A stretch of 64,000 bases of DNA from Methanospirillum lacunae. Its GTDB lineage: Archaea; Halobacteriota; Methanomicrobia; Methanomicrobiales; Methanospirillaceae. The notes below the pieces were generated by a model. It was not told where the DNA came from, did no database searches, and was given only the letters and a program-made list of their open reading frames with translations. The translations under genes and the position numbers were made by a program. The stretch covers positions 496,001-560,000 of the forward strand of contig NZ_QGMY01000002.1 in assembly GCF_003173355.1 (NCBI RefSeq). Direction: 5' to 3'. Positions 45,315-52,913 of this stretch are shown here, in pieces; positions within the stretch are counted from its first letter, which is position 1, and each line of letters begins with the position of its first letter.

Positions 45315-45587
45315 ATGATTCCGCCTGAAGAAGAAAGACGGATTAGGTCATGTGAAGAATGTAGTCGTTATAACCCGGATAAGGAAGGAGCTGATCGATG
45401 TTCAAAGTGGATGATTGGCCCGAAGAATTTGTGCTCAAGCGTTTTAATGCGAGATGCATTACGGTTGTATGATCTAATTCACTGGCCATGTTCATTCCAT
45501 ATTACTCACGAAGAATTTCGTGAATGTTCTCTAATTGAAGGGTTTATGTCCTGTATAACACCGGGGCATGGTGAATATAAGATTTAA
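45315..45587 (+). CDS. Small Cys-rich protein
   Basis: 90 residues with seven Cys (SCEECSRYN, DRCSKW, NLCSSV, WPCSF, ECSLI, MSCIT). The first CxxC and the later Cys could bind zinc or an iron-sulfur cluster. There is no signal peptide. I do not recognise it; it lies between a permease and a decayed gene. Confidence 0.5.
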   Translation: MIPPEEERRIRSCEECSRYNPDKEGADRCSKWMIGPKNLCSSVLMRDALRLYDLIHWPCSFHITHEEFRECSLIEGFMSCITPGHGEYKI

Positions 45588-45928
45588 TTCCCTTTTATTT
45601 TCCTCTAGTTCGAGTATAACCCCTTGATCGGTTTATGATGATATGGGGTAATTTCATACTATCTTTGACAATTGGTGAGTTTATTATAGATAATGAAATT
45701 TTTCAAATTACTCAATTCAGAATTCTACTAGAATTGTGACGATTTTGGTATAGTTATCCGTTTCAAAAAAGCATGCCTTTGTTGATTATCATCTCAAAGA
45801 TCGTACCAAATGTCTCAAATAGGGCCCTAATTTTGCTGCCCCACTTCCCTATGGAGAACGGATATATATGAATTTATTTTTTCTCATAAATAAATACAAA
45901 TTTATAAGAATTTACTACCGAGTGTTCG
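45588..45928. other. Intergenic region, no supported gene
   Basis: 341 A+T-rich bases between the Cys-rich protein and the decayed secreted-protein gene. Frames on both strands are broken by frequent stops. A TATA-like run lies at about 45871-45905 (ATTTATTTTTTCTCATAAATAAAT), just before the signal-peptide remnant. Confidence 0.4.
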
Positions 45929-46143
45929 ATGATAGTAATTCTATGTTCTCTTTTCCGCTTTGTTCATGCAGACGAATCTGACAAAATTTCTCATCAGGAT
46001 TCTCCATGGACCGGGGCATAGGGTGATGTAATTATACATTATACCTCTATTAGAATGGCTCTGTAATAGATTGAATAACCACGGTACCTAATCCGGTTGT
46101 GGCTGATCCGTTCTAATTATCAGGGAAACTCTCAAAAGATACC
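45929..46143 (+). pseudogene. 5' remnant of a decayed secreted-protein gene
   Basis: ATG at 45929 opens a signal-peptide-like sequence (MIVILCSLFRFVHA-DESD) that ends after 30 codons at a TAG (46019-46021). Further on, the frame of the gene at 46144 is already open upstream (from 46081: TVPNPVVADPF, then a TAA at 46114, then LSGKLSKDT). At least one frameshift and two stops therefore separate the leader from the downstream open part. Confidence 0.5.
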
Positions 46144-46539
46144 ATGGATTTTTACGGTACCGGAACCGTAAATGTTGTGGTTAATATTGGTGAATCTTAC
46201 TCGTACACATTTAATGCAACCAGAAATGGAACTGTTATCCCTGATCAGGATTGGACCGGTATCTTGGCCAGTAAATGGAATATTATAATTTTAATTCATA
46301 ATGGTTCCACTATAATCAGAGATTATTACGCCCTGTCTTCAACACAATTCTGCGTTTATGTTGAAGGAAATATTTCAATAAACGGAAAAATTCTCTTTAT
46401 GATCTGGATATCACCAGTACAGGATACTTATTCTCTATCGGATGATGGTCAGTATATGATAGATGGAGAACGTACAGATGAAAAATTAAGTGTAAATGGG
46501 GATTTTTTTAGTCTGACCAAAAAAGAATATACACTTTGA
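46144..46539 (+). CDS. Downstream open part of the decayed secreted-protein gene
   Basis: 131 residues, beta-rich and acidic-neutral ('FYGTGTVNVVVNIGESYSYTFNA', 'WNIIILIHNGSTIIRDYYAL', 'TYSLSDDGQYMIDGERTDEKL'). It has no signal peptide of its own although its composition is that of an exported domain, and coding-like sequence in the same frame continues upstream of the ATG beyond a TAA. It is most simply the 3' part of a broken gene. No family recognised. Confidence 0.45.
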   Translation: MDFYGTGTVNVVVNIGESYSYTFNATRNGTVIPDQDWTGILASKWNIIILIHNGSTIIRDYYALSSTQFCVYVEGNISINGKILFMIWISPVQDTYSLSDDGQYMIDGERTDEKLSVNGDFFSLTKKEYTL

Positions 46540-46628
46540 ACATACCCTCTTACTTTTTTTGATATTATTCATTGTATGAATATCTCAATAATTCTGGCCC
46601 ATTCCAATTTCGGGTAACATTGATTGGT

Positions 46629-47849
46629 TTATTCCTGGATATCTGCCACCTTTAGTTTTTTCACTATTAGCCATCCAACGAGACAGACAAATCCAACAAC
46701 GATATTCAAGGTTCCTAAAAGGAATGTTCCCGTCATATCAAAGGAGATGAGAAACATTCCGATTGTTCCAAAAATGAGACTAAAAGAATTTACTAATGCA
46801 ACTGCGGAACCAGTATCCTTTTTTTGTTGTTCGAGGGTTAAGAATGTCCCGGGTATCTTGACGCAACTTGTCATCACTGATGCAGGAAGGAGGGCGAAAG
46901 AGAATACAAGCGGTCCCAAATTCCCGATTATACAAACCAGAACACCTCCGATGATGGTGATTATAAAACTAAAAACGATAATCTGTGATCTTGTGAAATG
47001 GCGAAAAAGCCATAGATATATAAATGGTCCAAGGATGAGTCCGAGAGCATTCAGGGCAAAAAATAAACTAAATACTTGTTCAGACACACCGAATCCTCGT
47101 TCAAAGATGAATGAAGATGCAGCTACAAATGACAGGGGGGTGATTGTAGTCAATGAAAAAATGATAAGAAGAGAGGAAAAACTACGGTTGCTTAAAACAA
47201 CTCCCAGTTTCTTCATCGATTGCATAACCGTCCCGTTAAATCTGGATGGTATAGATTCACTAAAAAGAAGAGCACCGCAAAGAGAGATGAGACCTATAAG
47301 AGTTAAAGTCCAGAATATGCCTCTCCATGATGTATAGGGTAGCATGAATGCACCCAGAACAGGGGCTACCGCCGGGGCTATAAATATCATGGACTGTACA
47401 ACTGCAAGGACAGATTCCTGTTTTTTTCCTGAATATGAATCCCTGACAATGGCTGTGGCAACAGTAATTGCACCACTTCCTCCAATTGCCTGAAAAACCC
47501 TGAATACGATCAGGTACCAGATGTTCAATGAAATTGCGCATCCAAAACTAGAAATGATATAGAGAACGAGACAGGTTATTAAAATAGGTCTGCGTCCGTA
47601 TTTATCTGATAGTGGCCCCCATACAAACATCCCGAGACTAAAAAATATAAAAAAGAGGATGAGAGTAAGGTTTGCAAGATCGCCGGTGACATGAAAATAA
47701 TCACTCATACCGGGAAGAGCAGGTAGATAGAGATCGGTAGAAATTGGGGCAAAAGCTGATAAAAGAGCGATAAACACTATAAGCCCTTTATCACCCAGAT
47801 ATTTCTGTCTGGATGAAATCGGTTTGGATTCCTGATATATGGCAGTCAT
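46629..47849 (-). CDS. MFS efflux transporter, Bcr/CflA (DHA1) type
   Basis: 406 residues, 12 membrane helices. Motif A between helices 2 and 3 reads 'GPLSDKYGRRPILI', and the antiporter motif C region is 'APVLGAFMLPYTSWRGIF', with the N-terminal 'APISTDLYLPALPGMSDYF' typical of Bcr/CflA drug exporters. It should expel a small organic compound against protons. It has its own TATA-like element (AATTATATTTAG, 47897-47908, minus strand) and lies downstream of the small peptide gene on the same strand. Confidence 0.88.
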   Translation of the reverse strand: MTAIYQESKPISSRQKYLGDKGLIVFIALLSAFAPISTDLYLPALPGMSDYFHVTGDLANLTLILFFIFFSLGMFVWGPLSDKYGRRPILITCLVLYIISSFGCAISLNIWYLIVFRVFQAIGGSGAITVATAIVRDSYSGKKQESVLAVVQSMIFIAPAVAPVLGAFMLPYTSWRGIFWTLTLIGLISLCGALLFSESIPSRFNGTVMQSMKKLGVVLSNRSFSSLLIIFSLTTITPLSFVAASSFIFERGFGVSEQVFSLFFALNALGLILGPFIYLWLFRHFTRSQIIVFSFIITIIGGVLVCIIGNLGPLVFSFALLPASVMTSCVKIPGTFLTLEQQKKDTGSAVALVNSFSLIFGTIGMFLISFDMTGTFLLGTLNIVVGFVCLVGWLIVKKLKVADIQE

Positions 47850-47999
47850 ATTAACATTTAGAAGTTATTTCGGGGGTTGTTATTGTAATCAAAACTAAAT
47901 ATAATTGAGTTCTTTGTGAAATATTGCAATCTGATATCTTGGGAAAAAGTACCTGAATCAAAAAGAATTCAGCTGATTTAGGTAGACATAATATTGTGG

Positions 48000-48006
48000 A
48001 AAAAAA
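48000..48006 (-). terminator. T-tract after the small peptide gene
   Basis: Seven consecutive T on the minus strand, 7 bases after the peptide stop codon. Oligo-T is the main archaeal termination signal, so the peptide message is probably made mostly as a short transcript. Confidence 0.45.
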
Positions 48007-48013
48007 GACTGCT

Positions 48014-48151
48014 TTAAGTAGTTACACCTGACCCAGTGCAACAGGCAGGATTATTGAACATTTCTCCATATGTACATGTTTCGGCCCCACCGATGAATGC
48101 GTCACTGTTCAGGTCAATAGCCATTGGTTTCTCATAATCCATCTTTTCCAT
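48014..48151 (-). CDS. Small Cys-containing peptide, RiPP-precursor-like
   Basis: 45 residues. The N-terminal half is a charged leader (MDYEKPMAIDLNSDAF); the C-terminal half is a Gly/Thr/Cys core (GGAETCTYGE ... NPACCTGSGVTT) with three Cys. The 'YEKPxxIDL' opening resembles leaders of ribosomally made, modified peptides. Starts at 48151 (MEK) or 48142 (MDY); the frame opens further up at 48250, but that would fall before the expected leader. TATA-like AAATTTATAATAG (48250-48262, minus) could drive it. No radical-SAM or other classical maturase is adjacent. Confidence 0.55.
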   Translation of the reverse strand: MEKMDYEKPMAIDLNSDAFIGGAETCTYGEMFNNPACCTGSGVTT

Positions 48152-48442
48152 TTTTACCACAAGACATTCTTTTGTTCTACTTGTATATGAGTTTGTTTGA
48201 GTTACAACAAGGATAGTGATAGTATGATGGAAAATTCGGACTATCTGCACACTATTATAAATTTAGCCAGAAATTCCCATCAGGGTTTGAAGGAACTTTT
48301 CGATCGATAAAAAACGTGGAAGTTTCTACTTACGCAATTGATCCGGATATAATATCTTCATCTTTGAATTTTTAATATACTGTATTTGTAGATTCAGATC
48401 TCAATATTCTCTTAGCATATGTTAAATTCAATATTCTGGTTT

Positions 48443-49225
48443 CTAGTTAGCCATTATCTTTTTCATGATATTTTCAAATCTTGTATTACTGATCGGATGA
48501 TGACTGATGACTTTTCCGTTGTAAATAATGCAGAAGGTCCCAAATGCGCAGGGTGTTTGCCTTATTTTTTGTGGACTTTCTAGATCTATCAGGACGGGAG
48601 TCTGGTGATATTTTTCTTTCGCAGTTTTCATAATTGCCTCAACGTTTTTTTCAGAATATGGACACTGGGCAGATCTTATTATAGTCAGGCCAGAGGGATA
48701 ATCTGCAGCCCGTGATGAAATATCATTAGAAAATCGGGGCATTTTATTGTCAATATGAAACGACAATGTAAGGAGATCAAAGTCAGGCTGTACAGAATCG
48801 GTGATGGTAAAACCAAGATTGATGAAAATATCTTTCTTTGCCATGAATGCTCCAGAGCGGGTGACTACTGCGACACCTTTAAAGTCCCCCTCTTTCGCCT
48901 CTCTGATACATTCCCTGATTAATTTTTTTCCATATCCTCTTCCTTTGTATTCTTTATTAAAACCAGTAAATAAGCATTGAATAAAAAGATATCCGTCTGC
49001 CTCAACCGGTCGGTGAGCGATTTCTCCTGGCATATATTCAATCATACCCTGATATCCTGCTGATTCTGAAAAAAGGATTTTCATCCTGAGTCCCTTGGGA
49101 TAGTATTCTTTAAACCAGTTGATCTTCTTCCTGAGTTCTAGGTGTTTTTCCATATTTTTGTACCCACAGACTCCATATTGGGCAATGTTTTCAGGAATTA
49201 TATTAATAATTTCAAGATCGTGCAT
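48443..49225 (-). CDS. GNAT acetyltransferase with C-terminal YoaP-like thioredoxin domain
   Basis: 260 residues. The GNAT domain (about 1-160) has the acetyl-CoA loop 'YKGRGYGKKLIREC' (about 93-106). The C-terminal part (about 180-260) is thioredoxin-like with Cys188 in 'SAQCPYSEKN' and 'QTPCAFGTFCIIYNGKVISHHP', matching YoaP-type fusions. The substrate is unknown. It lies upstream of the small peptide and exporter genes on the same strand; TATA-like AATTATATATTCC is at about 49257-49269. Confidence 0.8.
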   Translation of the reverse strand: MHDLEIINIIPENIAQYGVCGYKNMEKHLELRKKINWFKEYYPKGLRMKILFSESAGYQGMIEYMPGEIAHRPVEADGYLFIQCLFTGFNKEYKGRGYGKKLIRECIREAKEGDFKGVAVVTRSGAFMAKKDIFINLGFTITDSVQPDFDLLTLSFHIDNKMPRFSNDISSRAADYPSGLTIIRSAQCPYSEKNVEAIMKTAKEKYHQTPVLIDLESPQKIRQTPCAFGTFCIIYNGKVISHHPISNTRFENIMKKIMAN

Positions 49226-49296
49226 ACAGAATCCGATTAAATTGATATCTCAAAAAGGAATATATAATTTCTGAAAACACATTCTAATTATTTTGA

Positions 49297-49345
49297 GGCT
49301 ATCCAATGGAAGTTTTTAGATTGGACAGCCTTATTAGGGCTGTCA
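49297..49345 (-). repeat. Pair of mutually exclusive inverted repeats
   Basis: On the minus strand, GACAGCC (arm A), GGCTGTCCAAT (arm B) and ATTGGATAGCC (arm C) follow one another. A-B can pair over 7 bases, B-C over 11 (with one G-U), and both use arm B. The block lies between tRNA-Thr and the GNAT gene, upstream of that gene's TATA-like element. Confidence 0.5.
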
Positions 49346-49460
49346 GTATTTCCTGGATGATGGTTCAAGATCTGATGGAGTAGATATCACCGTCATTGAA
49401 TGAAAAGGATTATTCGTTATGTATTGTTTGAAAACAAATATTTCCTGAAATAATACATAC

Positions 49461-49467
49461 AAAAAAA
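49461..49467 (-). terminator. T-tract downstream of tRNA-Thr
   Basis: Seven T in a row on the minus strand, 24 bases after the tRNA 3' end; a plausible archaeal terminator for the tRNA transcript. Confidence 0.45.
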
Positions 49468-49490
49468 GTCTTTAGGAATTAATAGTTCAA

Positions 49491-49562
49491 AGCCGCTGGA
49501 GGGACTTGAACCCTCGACCTGCTGATTACGAATCAGCCGCTATACCGCTAAGCCACAACGGC
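49491..49562 (-). tRNA. tRNA-Thr (anticodon CGU)
   Basis: 72 bases fold as a full cloverleaf: acceptor GCCGTTG/CAGCGGC (one G-U), D stem GCT/AGC, anticodon stem GCTGA/TCAGC around TTCGTAA (anticodon CGU, reading ACG), T arm GAGGG-TTCAAGT-CCCTC. The discriminator base is U, as in archaeal tRNA-Thr. CCA is not encoded and there is no intron. TATA-like AAATATATTTT lies about 45-55 bases upstream. Confidence 0.95.
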
Positions 49563-49614
49563 GTGCCTATATATGTCGATCTCCTGACATAAAAAAAAAT
49601 CGTTAAAATATATT

Positions 49615-49905
49615 TTACGAGTATCCGGTCATTGACGTAACATTCTGTGCTTTTTCCTTTGATGCTTCAAGTGGCCGGAACTTTTGTTCATATTCTCCAA
49701 CTGTTCTCTGAAGTACCTCTAACAGATTCTTTGCATGGGTTGGTGAGATGCTGACTACTGCCTTGCCCCGGGCCTGGTTGATTCCCGGAATCTGGTGAAG
49801 GAACATAAACGTAAACTCATCCTCTTTATAAGCGATCTGGATCATATTACTGTATACGGGCTCCAGGTTTGGGGGAATAGTCACCTGAATCTCATTTGAG
49901 GTCAT
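49615..49905 (-). CDS. DUF3467 protein
   Basis: 96 residues: 'NLEPVYSNMIQIAYKEDEFTFMF', 'GKAVVSISPTHAKNLLEVLQRTVGEYEQKF' match the DUF3467 family of short beta-beta-alpha proteins in methanogens and bacteria. The role is unknown. It lies upstream of tRNA-Thr on the same strand and 30 bases from a divergent Cas4-like gene. Confidence 0.85.
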   Translation of the reverse strand: MTSNEIQVTIPPNLEPVYSNMIQIAYKEDEFTFMFLHQIPGINQARGKAVVSISPTHAKNLLEVLQRTVGEYEQKFRPLEASKEKAQNVTSMTGYS

Positions 49906-49935
49906 ACCTACATCTTATATGGGATCTGCATTAAA

Positions 49936-50634
49936 TTGACCGAATCAAACAATAAAACCGGGGATACTATTTCGATATCTTCAATTATTCAGGCATACCG
50001 GTGTCCACGACGATACTACTTTTCAAGACATGACCCGGTGATATCCTCTGGAAAGTATACCATCTGCAAGCAGGTGTCTCTCTGTAAGGATCAGACACCT
50101 GATGAAGATCAACTCTGGGAAGAAATATGTTTGATCGATCCTACCGTGAAGCCAGACCTGCGGGAATATCTTTCCCGGTGCCTGGAGATTATGGCCCACA
50201 CACCGGTTGTTAAGTATACTGACAGTGATATTCAGGTTCATTCTGTTCGGTACGGGATCTATGGACTTGTTGACAAACTTGACTCTTCTTCAAACACGAT
50301 CTCAATAATCAGAAGTTCGGGAGCTCCTGCATACGGGTGCTGGTCTGATGACCGGGTTCGGTTAGCTGCCTGTATTCTTTGTCTCAAAGAATCTACTGGC
50401 ATTGATATAGTTGGGGGAAATATCGAGTACATTCCTGATGGAATTGTCAGGTACTGTGAACCGCAACCACGGGACCGGCGAAGACTATTGCAGGCATTGC
50501 ACATGGCGCAAAAAGTGATGAATGGCAATCTTCTGGATAAACCGGTGAATGCCCCATGTAAAAAATGTCTGTATGTGAATCAGTGTAATCCTGACAAACC
50601 AAAAACACTCTCAAGCATTCTCTTCAAGAAGTGA
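49936..50634 (+). CDS. Cas4/RecB-like Fe-S protein lacking a clear nuclease active site
   Basis: 232 residues. The first Cys is in 'YRCPRRYYFS' and three more are near the end ('CKKCLYVNQCNP'), the four-Cys 4Fe-4S pattern of Cas4. 'YGIYGLVDKLD' gives the first Asp, but where Cas4 has (D/E)-x-K the sequence reads ISIIRSS. It is therefore either inactive or built differently. The start is TTG. There is no CRISPR array or other cas gene here. Its 3' end overlaps the convergent nucleotidyltransferase gene by 24 bases. Confidence 0.6.
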   Translation: MTESNNKTGDTISISSIIQAYRCPRRYYFSRHDPVISSGKYTICKQVSLCKDQTPDEDQLWEEICLIDPTVKPDLREYLSRCLEIMAHTPVVKYTDSDIQVHSVRYGIYGLVDKLDSSSNTISIIRSSGAPAYGCWSDDRVRLAACILCLKESTGIDIVGGNIEYIPDGIVRYCEPQPRDRRRLLQALHMAQKVMNGNLLDKPVNAPCKKCLYVNQCNPDKPKTLSSILFKK

Positions 50635-51546
50635 AAGTGATCTGATAAACTCACCTTTCGCCTCCCGGGTAGTTCCGACAATGAGCCACTTTTGATCACC
50701 GTGTTTTTCTACAATACCCTGTGCCTCTATCGTCTCACCTTTCTTTGCCTGTCCGGTATAGGTATGGGTAAATGATAAAACCCGGTTGATTTCAGGATGA
50801 GAAATCTCAAAGATTGACGGACTGTCAAAGGCGAATGTATCATCTATAACAGATGCTTCGATGGTCCGGGTTCCAAGTACCTCTCCTTTATGCATCACAA
50901 AACCGGGCAGGTCTTCATACCCCCGGGAATAGAGGAGATCAAAATAGGTACCGTCTATCTGCCCGCGATTCCACTTTCGTTGCTCATGAAGGATAAACTC
51001 CTCGTACCCAAGATCCGGATTGCGTTTTTTATATACGGTCTTCCAGAGACTATCATCAAGATCTTCGATATCACCGGATACAATTCCCTCTTTCAGTCGT
51101 TCCTGGGCACGGGAAAACCAGTTCCCATACACGACCCCGTCGATATCTGATCCAGAATCCGCAATTTCGCAAAGTCGGGATCCGGTAACACCAAATGTTC
51201 CTTCCGGAAGATTGAATATTTCCTTGAACCGGTTAACCGCTGAATCTCGATCAGCAATAACCGACAATTTTTCATCTGGCTTGAGTATCTCTACAATATC
51301 TGAAAGAGGAATCCTGTGAACAAGGCCTGAGTACTCGGGCTTCTTCTTCTGGATCAGGGCATATGCTTCTTCAAAGTCTACCTTTCGATATCTGATTCCC
51401 TTTGGATCAACACGTTCACCAGATGGATCAGGGATATACCGGAGAACACAACCAACACCCCCATTCGTATCGTATGCAGCTACTGCATAAAGCCAGTTAT
51501 CAGCATCCCTGATAAAGTCGCGGATTCTGATTGGACGAGTATTCAT
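50611..51546 (-). CDS. Predicted nucleotidyltransferase (DNA polymerase beta fold, COG1665 type)
   Basis: 311 residues. The nucleotidyltransferase motif is 'GVTGSRLCEIADSGSDIDGVVYG' (G-S ... D-x-D), and 'YFDLLYSR' supplies the third Asp. The C-terminal ~80 residues form an OB-like domain ('TGQAKKGETIEAQGIVEKHG'). The substrate is unknown. It is an archaeal family. ATG 51546 overlaps the Sua5 stop in an ATGA. Confidence 0.82.
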   Translation of the reverse strand: MNTRPIRIRDFIRDADNWLYAVAAYDTNGGVGCVLRYIPDPSGERVDPKGIRYRKVDFEEAYALIQKKKPEYSGLVHRIPLSDIVEILKPDEKLSVIADRDSAVNRFKEIFNLPEGTFGVTGSRLCEIADSGSDIDGVVYGNWFSRAQERLKEGIVSGDIEDLDDSLWKTVYKKRNPDLGYEEFILHEQRKWNRGQIDGTYFDLLYSRGYEDLPGFVMHKGEVLGTRTIEASVIDDTFAFDSPSIFEISHPEINRVLSFTHTYTGQAKKGETIEAQGIVEKHGDQKWLIVGTTREAKGEFIRSLSLLEENA

Positions 51547-52124
51547 TCTATCCACTCTGCAAGCATGGCTGCTATCCGTTCAATATCTGCTCCCGGACGA
51601 ATAATCTCCCTGTTCACCAGATCTACAACCGTTGATGGCGTGCCTTTGAGTGCCCCAACATCAATGGCAAAATCATGTGGGACCAGGGCATCATTAATCG
51701 TTATCGGGGAGGGAGCTCCTGAAAGATTGGCACTGGTTGCAGTTATCGGGCTGTCAAACCTGTTTATTATCTCAAGTGCTACATCCTGTGCCGGATACCT
51801 GATACCAATAAGATTGGTTCCAGAAGTCAGAAGGGAAGGAAGTACTGACCGTGCCTTAAGAACCAGTGTTACCGGTCCTGGCAGAAATTCGTTGAGAAAC
51901 GCTTCTGCAATCTCATCAACATAGGCAACGGCTGATATCATCTCTACATCACAAACTGCAATAGAAAGTGGTTTGTGATATTCGCGACCTTTCGCCTCAT
52001 AGACTTTATGAATCGCCTCTTCTGAGAGGGCATCAGCCCCCAGACCGTATAGAGTATCAGTCGGATATACGATAAGTCCGTCTTTATTCAGGACATCAAC
52101 TGCTTTTTTAATCTGCTCTTTCAA
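51543..52124 (-). CDS. L-threonylcarbamoyladenylate synthase (Sua5/YrdC family)
   Basis: 193 residues. 'GLIVYPTDTLYGLGADALSEEAI' and 'EAKGREYHKPLSIAV' are the nucleotide-binding signatures, and 'GPVTLVLKARSVLP' follows. It makes threonylcarbamoyl-AMP for t6A37 of tRNAs reading ANN codons. The YrdC domain alone is present, without the Sua5 C-terminal domain. It overlaps both neighbours by ATGA. Confidence 0.92.
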   Translation of the reverse strand: MKEQIKKAVDVLNKDGLIVYPTDTLYGLGADALSEEAIHKVYEAKGREYHKPLSIAVCDVEMISAVAYVDEIAEAFLNEFLPGPVTLVLKARSVLPSLLTSGTNLIGIRYPAQDVALEIINRFDSPITATSANLSGAPSPITINDALVPHDFAIDVGALKGTPSTVVDLVNREIIRPGADIERIAAMLAEWIE

Positions 52125-52738
52125 AATTTTCTCCCCTGTACCCGGTATAAATCAAAAACTGCTATCGATGAAACATGCATGACTGCGAATACACCTGCTT
52201 GTATTGGATCGGTTACGACAAGATCGGCATGATCAACAACCGTACCTGCCATGTTTAGTGCAATTACCGGAATTCCCGAAGCCCTCACCCTGTCGACTGC
52301 TCTAGATACCTCTCCTCCCATCAGAGATCCGGCAAGGACAAGCATGGATGCCCTCGGCAGTCTTGCTACGGCATCAACAGCTTGGGTAAGAGTCTTTTCA
52401 CCAACGAGCGGGATTGTATCAACTGAAATTCTCTCTCCCCTGATATTATGCCGGTCTGCCTCGTTAACTGCTCCAAGGGCTACCTGAGCAACCTGTGCAC
52501 CGCCACCGATGATGATAACCCTCTTTCCATAAATATCGCCGAAGGAGCGATGGATAATGACTTCACTGACTCCAGGAAGATTCTGAAGACTGGTGATGAG
52601 ATGATCTTCAATGATCTCTCCTTCAAATTCAACATAAAGTTCTTCGTATGTCTCATCACACTGTCCTTCACAGGCTTCTAGGTGTATCATGACAATGTTT
52701 GCCTTATGTTCTGCAAACACTGTTGCAATATCTTTCAA
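52121..52738 (-). CDS. ACT-domain protein (start codon unclear)
   Basis: At least 205 residues from TTG 52738. The N-terminal ACT domain, however, begins upstream of this codon: the in-frame codons from 52804 down read TGSEEGLKAVCIIARNKSGV, the first ACT strand, with no ATG, GTG or TTG. A TGA (52805-52807) then blocks the frame, and AGGAG lies just before it. A Rossmann-like second half follows ('GKRVIIIGGGAQVAQVALGAVNEAD'). It may sense a small molecule. First gene of a three-gene operon with Sua5 and the nucleotidyltransferase. Confidence 0.75.
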   Translation of the reverse strand: MKDIATVFAEHKANIVMIHLEACEGQCDETYEELYVEFEGEIIEDHLITSLQNLPGVSEVIIHRSFGDIYGKRVIIIGGGAQVAQVALGAVNEADRHNIRGERISVDTIPLVGEKTLTQAVDAVARLPRASMLVLAGSLMGGEVSRAVDRVRASGIPVIALNMAGTVVDHADLVVTDPIQAGVFAVMHVSSIAVFDLYRVQGRKF

Positions 52739-52913
52739 AACTCCTGACTTGTTTCTTGCTATGATACAGACTGCCTTGAGTCCTTCTTCAGATCCCGTTC
52801 TGAATCAACTCCTATCCATCATCAATAATAATCAGAATTTTTCTTGTTCTGGTTTCCAAAGTAGAGTTGACGTTACCAAAGATACAATTTTTCTCGATCC
52901 TGTAAAAAAACAG

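Noticed and set aside
48152-48250. A 33-residue N-terminal extension of the small Cys peptide
   Set aside because: It begins at a GTG near the expected transcription start and has a composition unlike the rest; the peptide is better started at the ATG before MDYEKP.
49491-49562. tRNA-Thr as an attachment site with a duplicated end
   Set aside because: No second copy of the tRNA 3' end was found by eye in the neighbouring sparse region, and no integrase gene is present.
49936-50634. A CRISPR-cas locus signalled by the Cas4-like gene
   Set aside because: No repeats with spacers and no cas1, cas2 or effector gene anywhere in the window.
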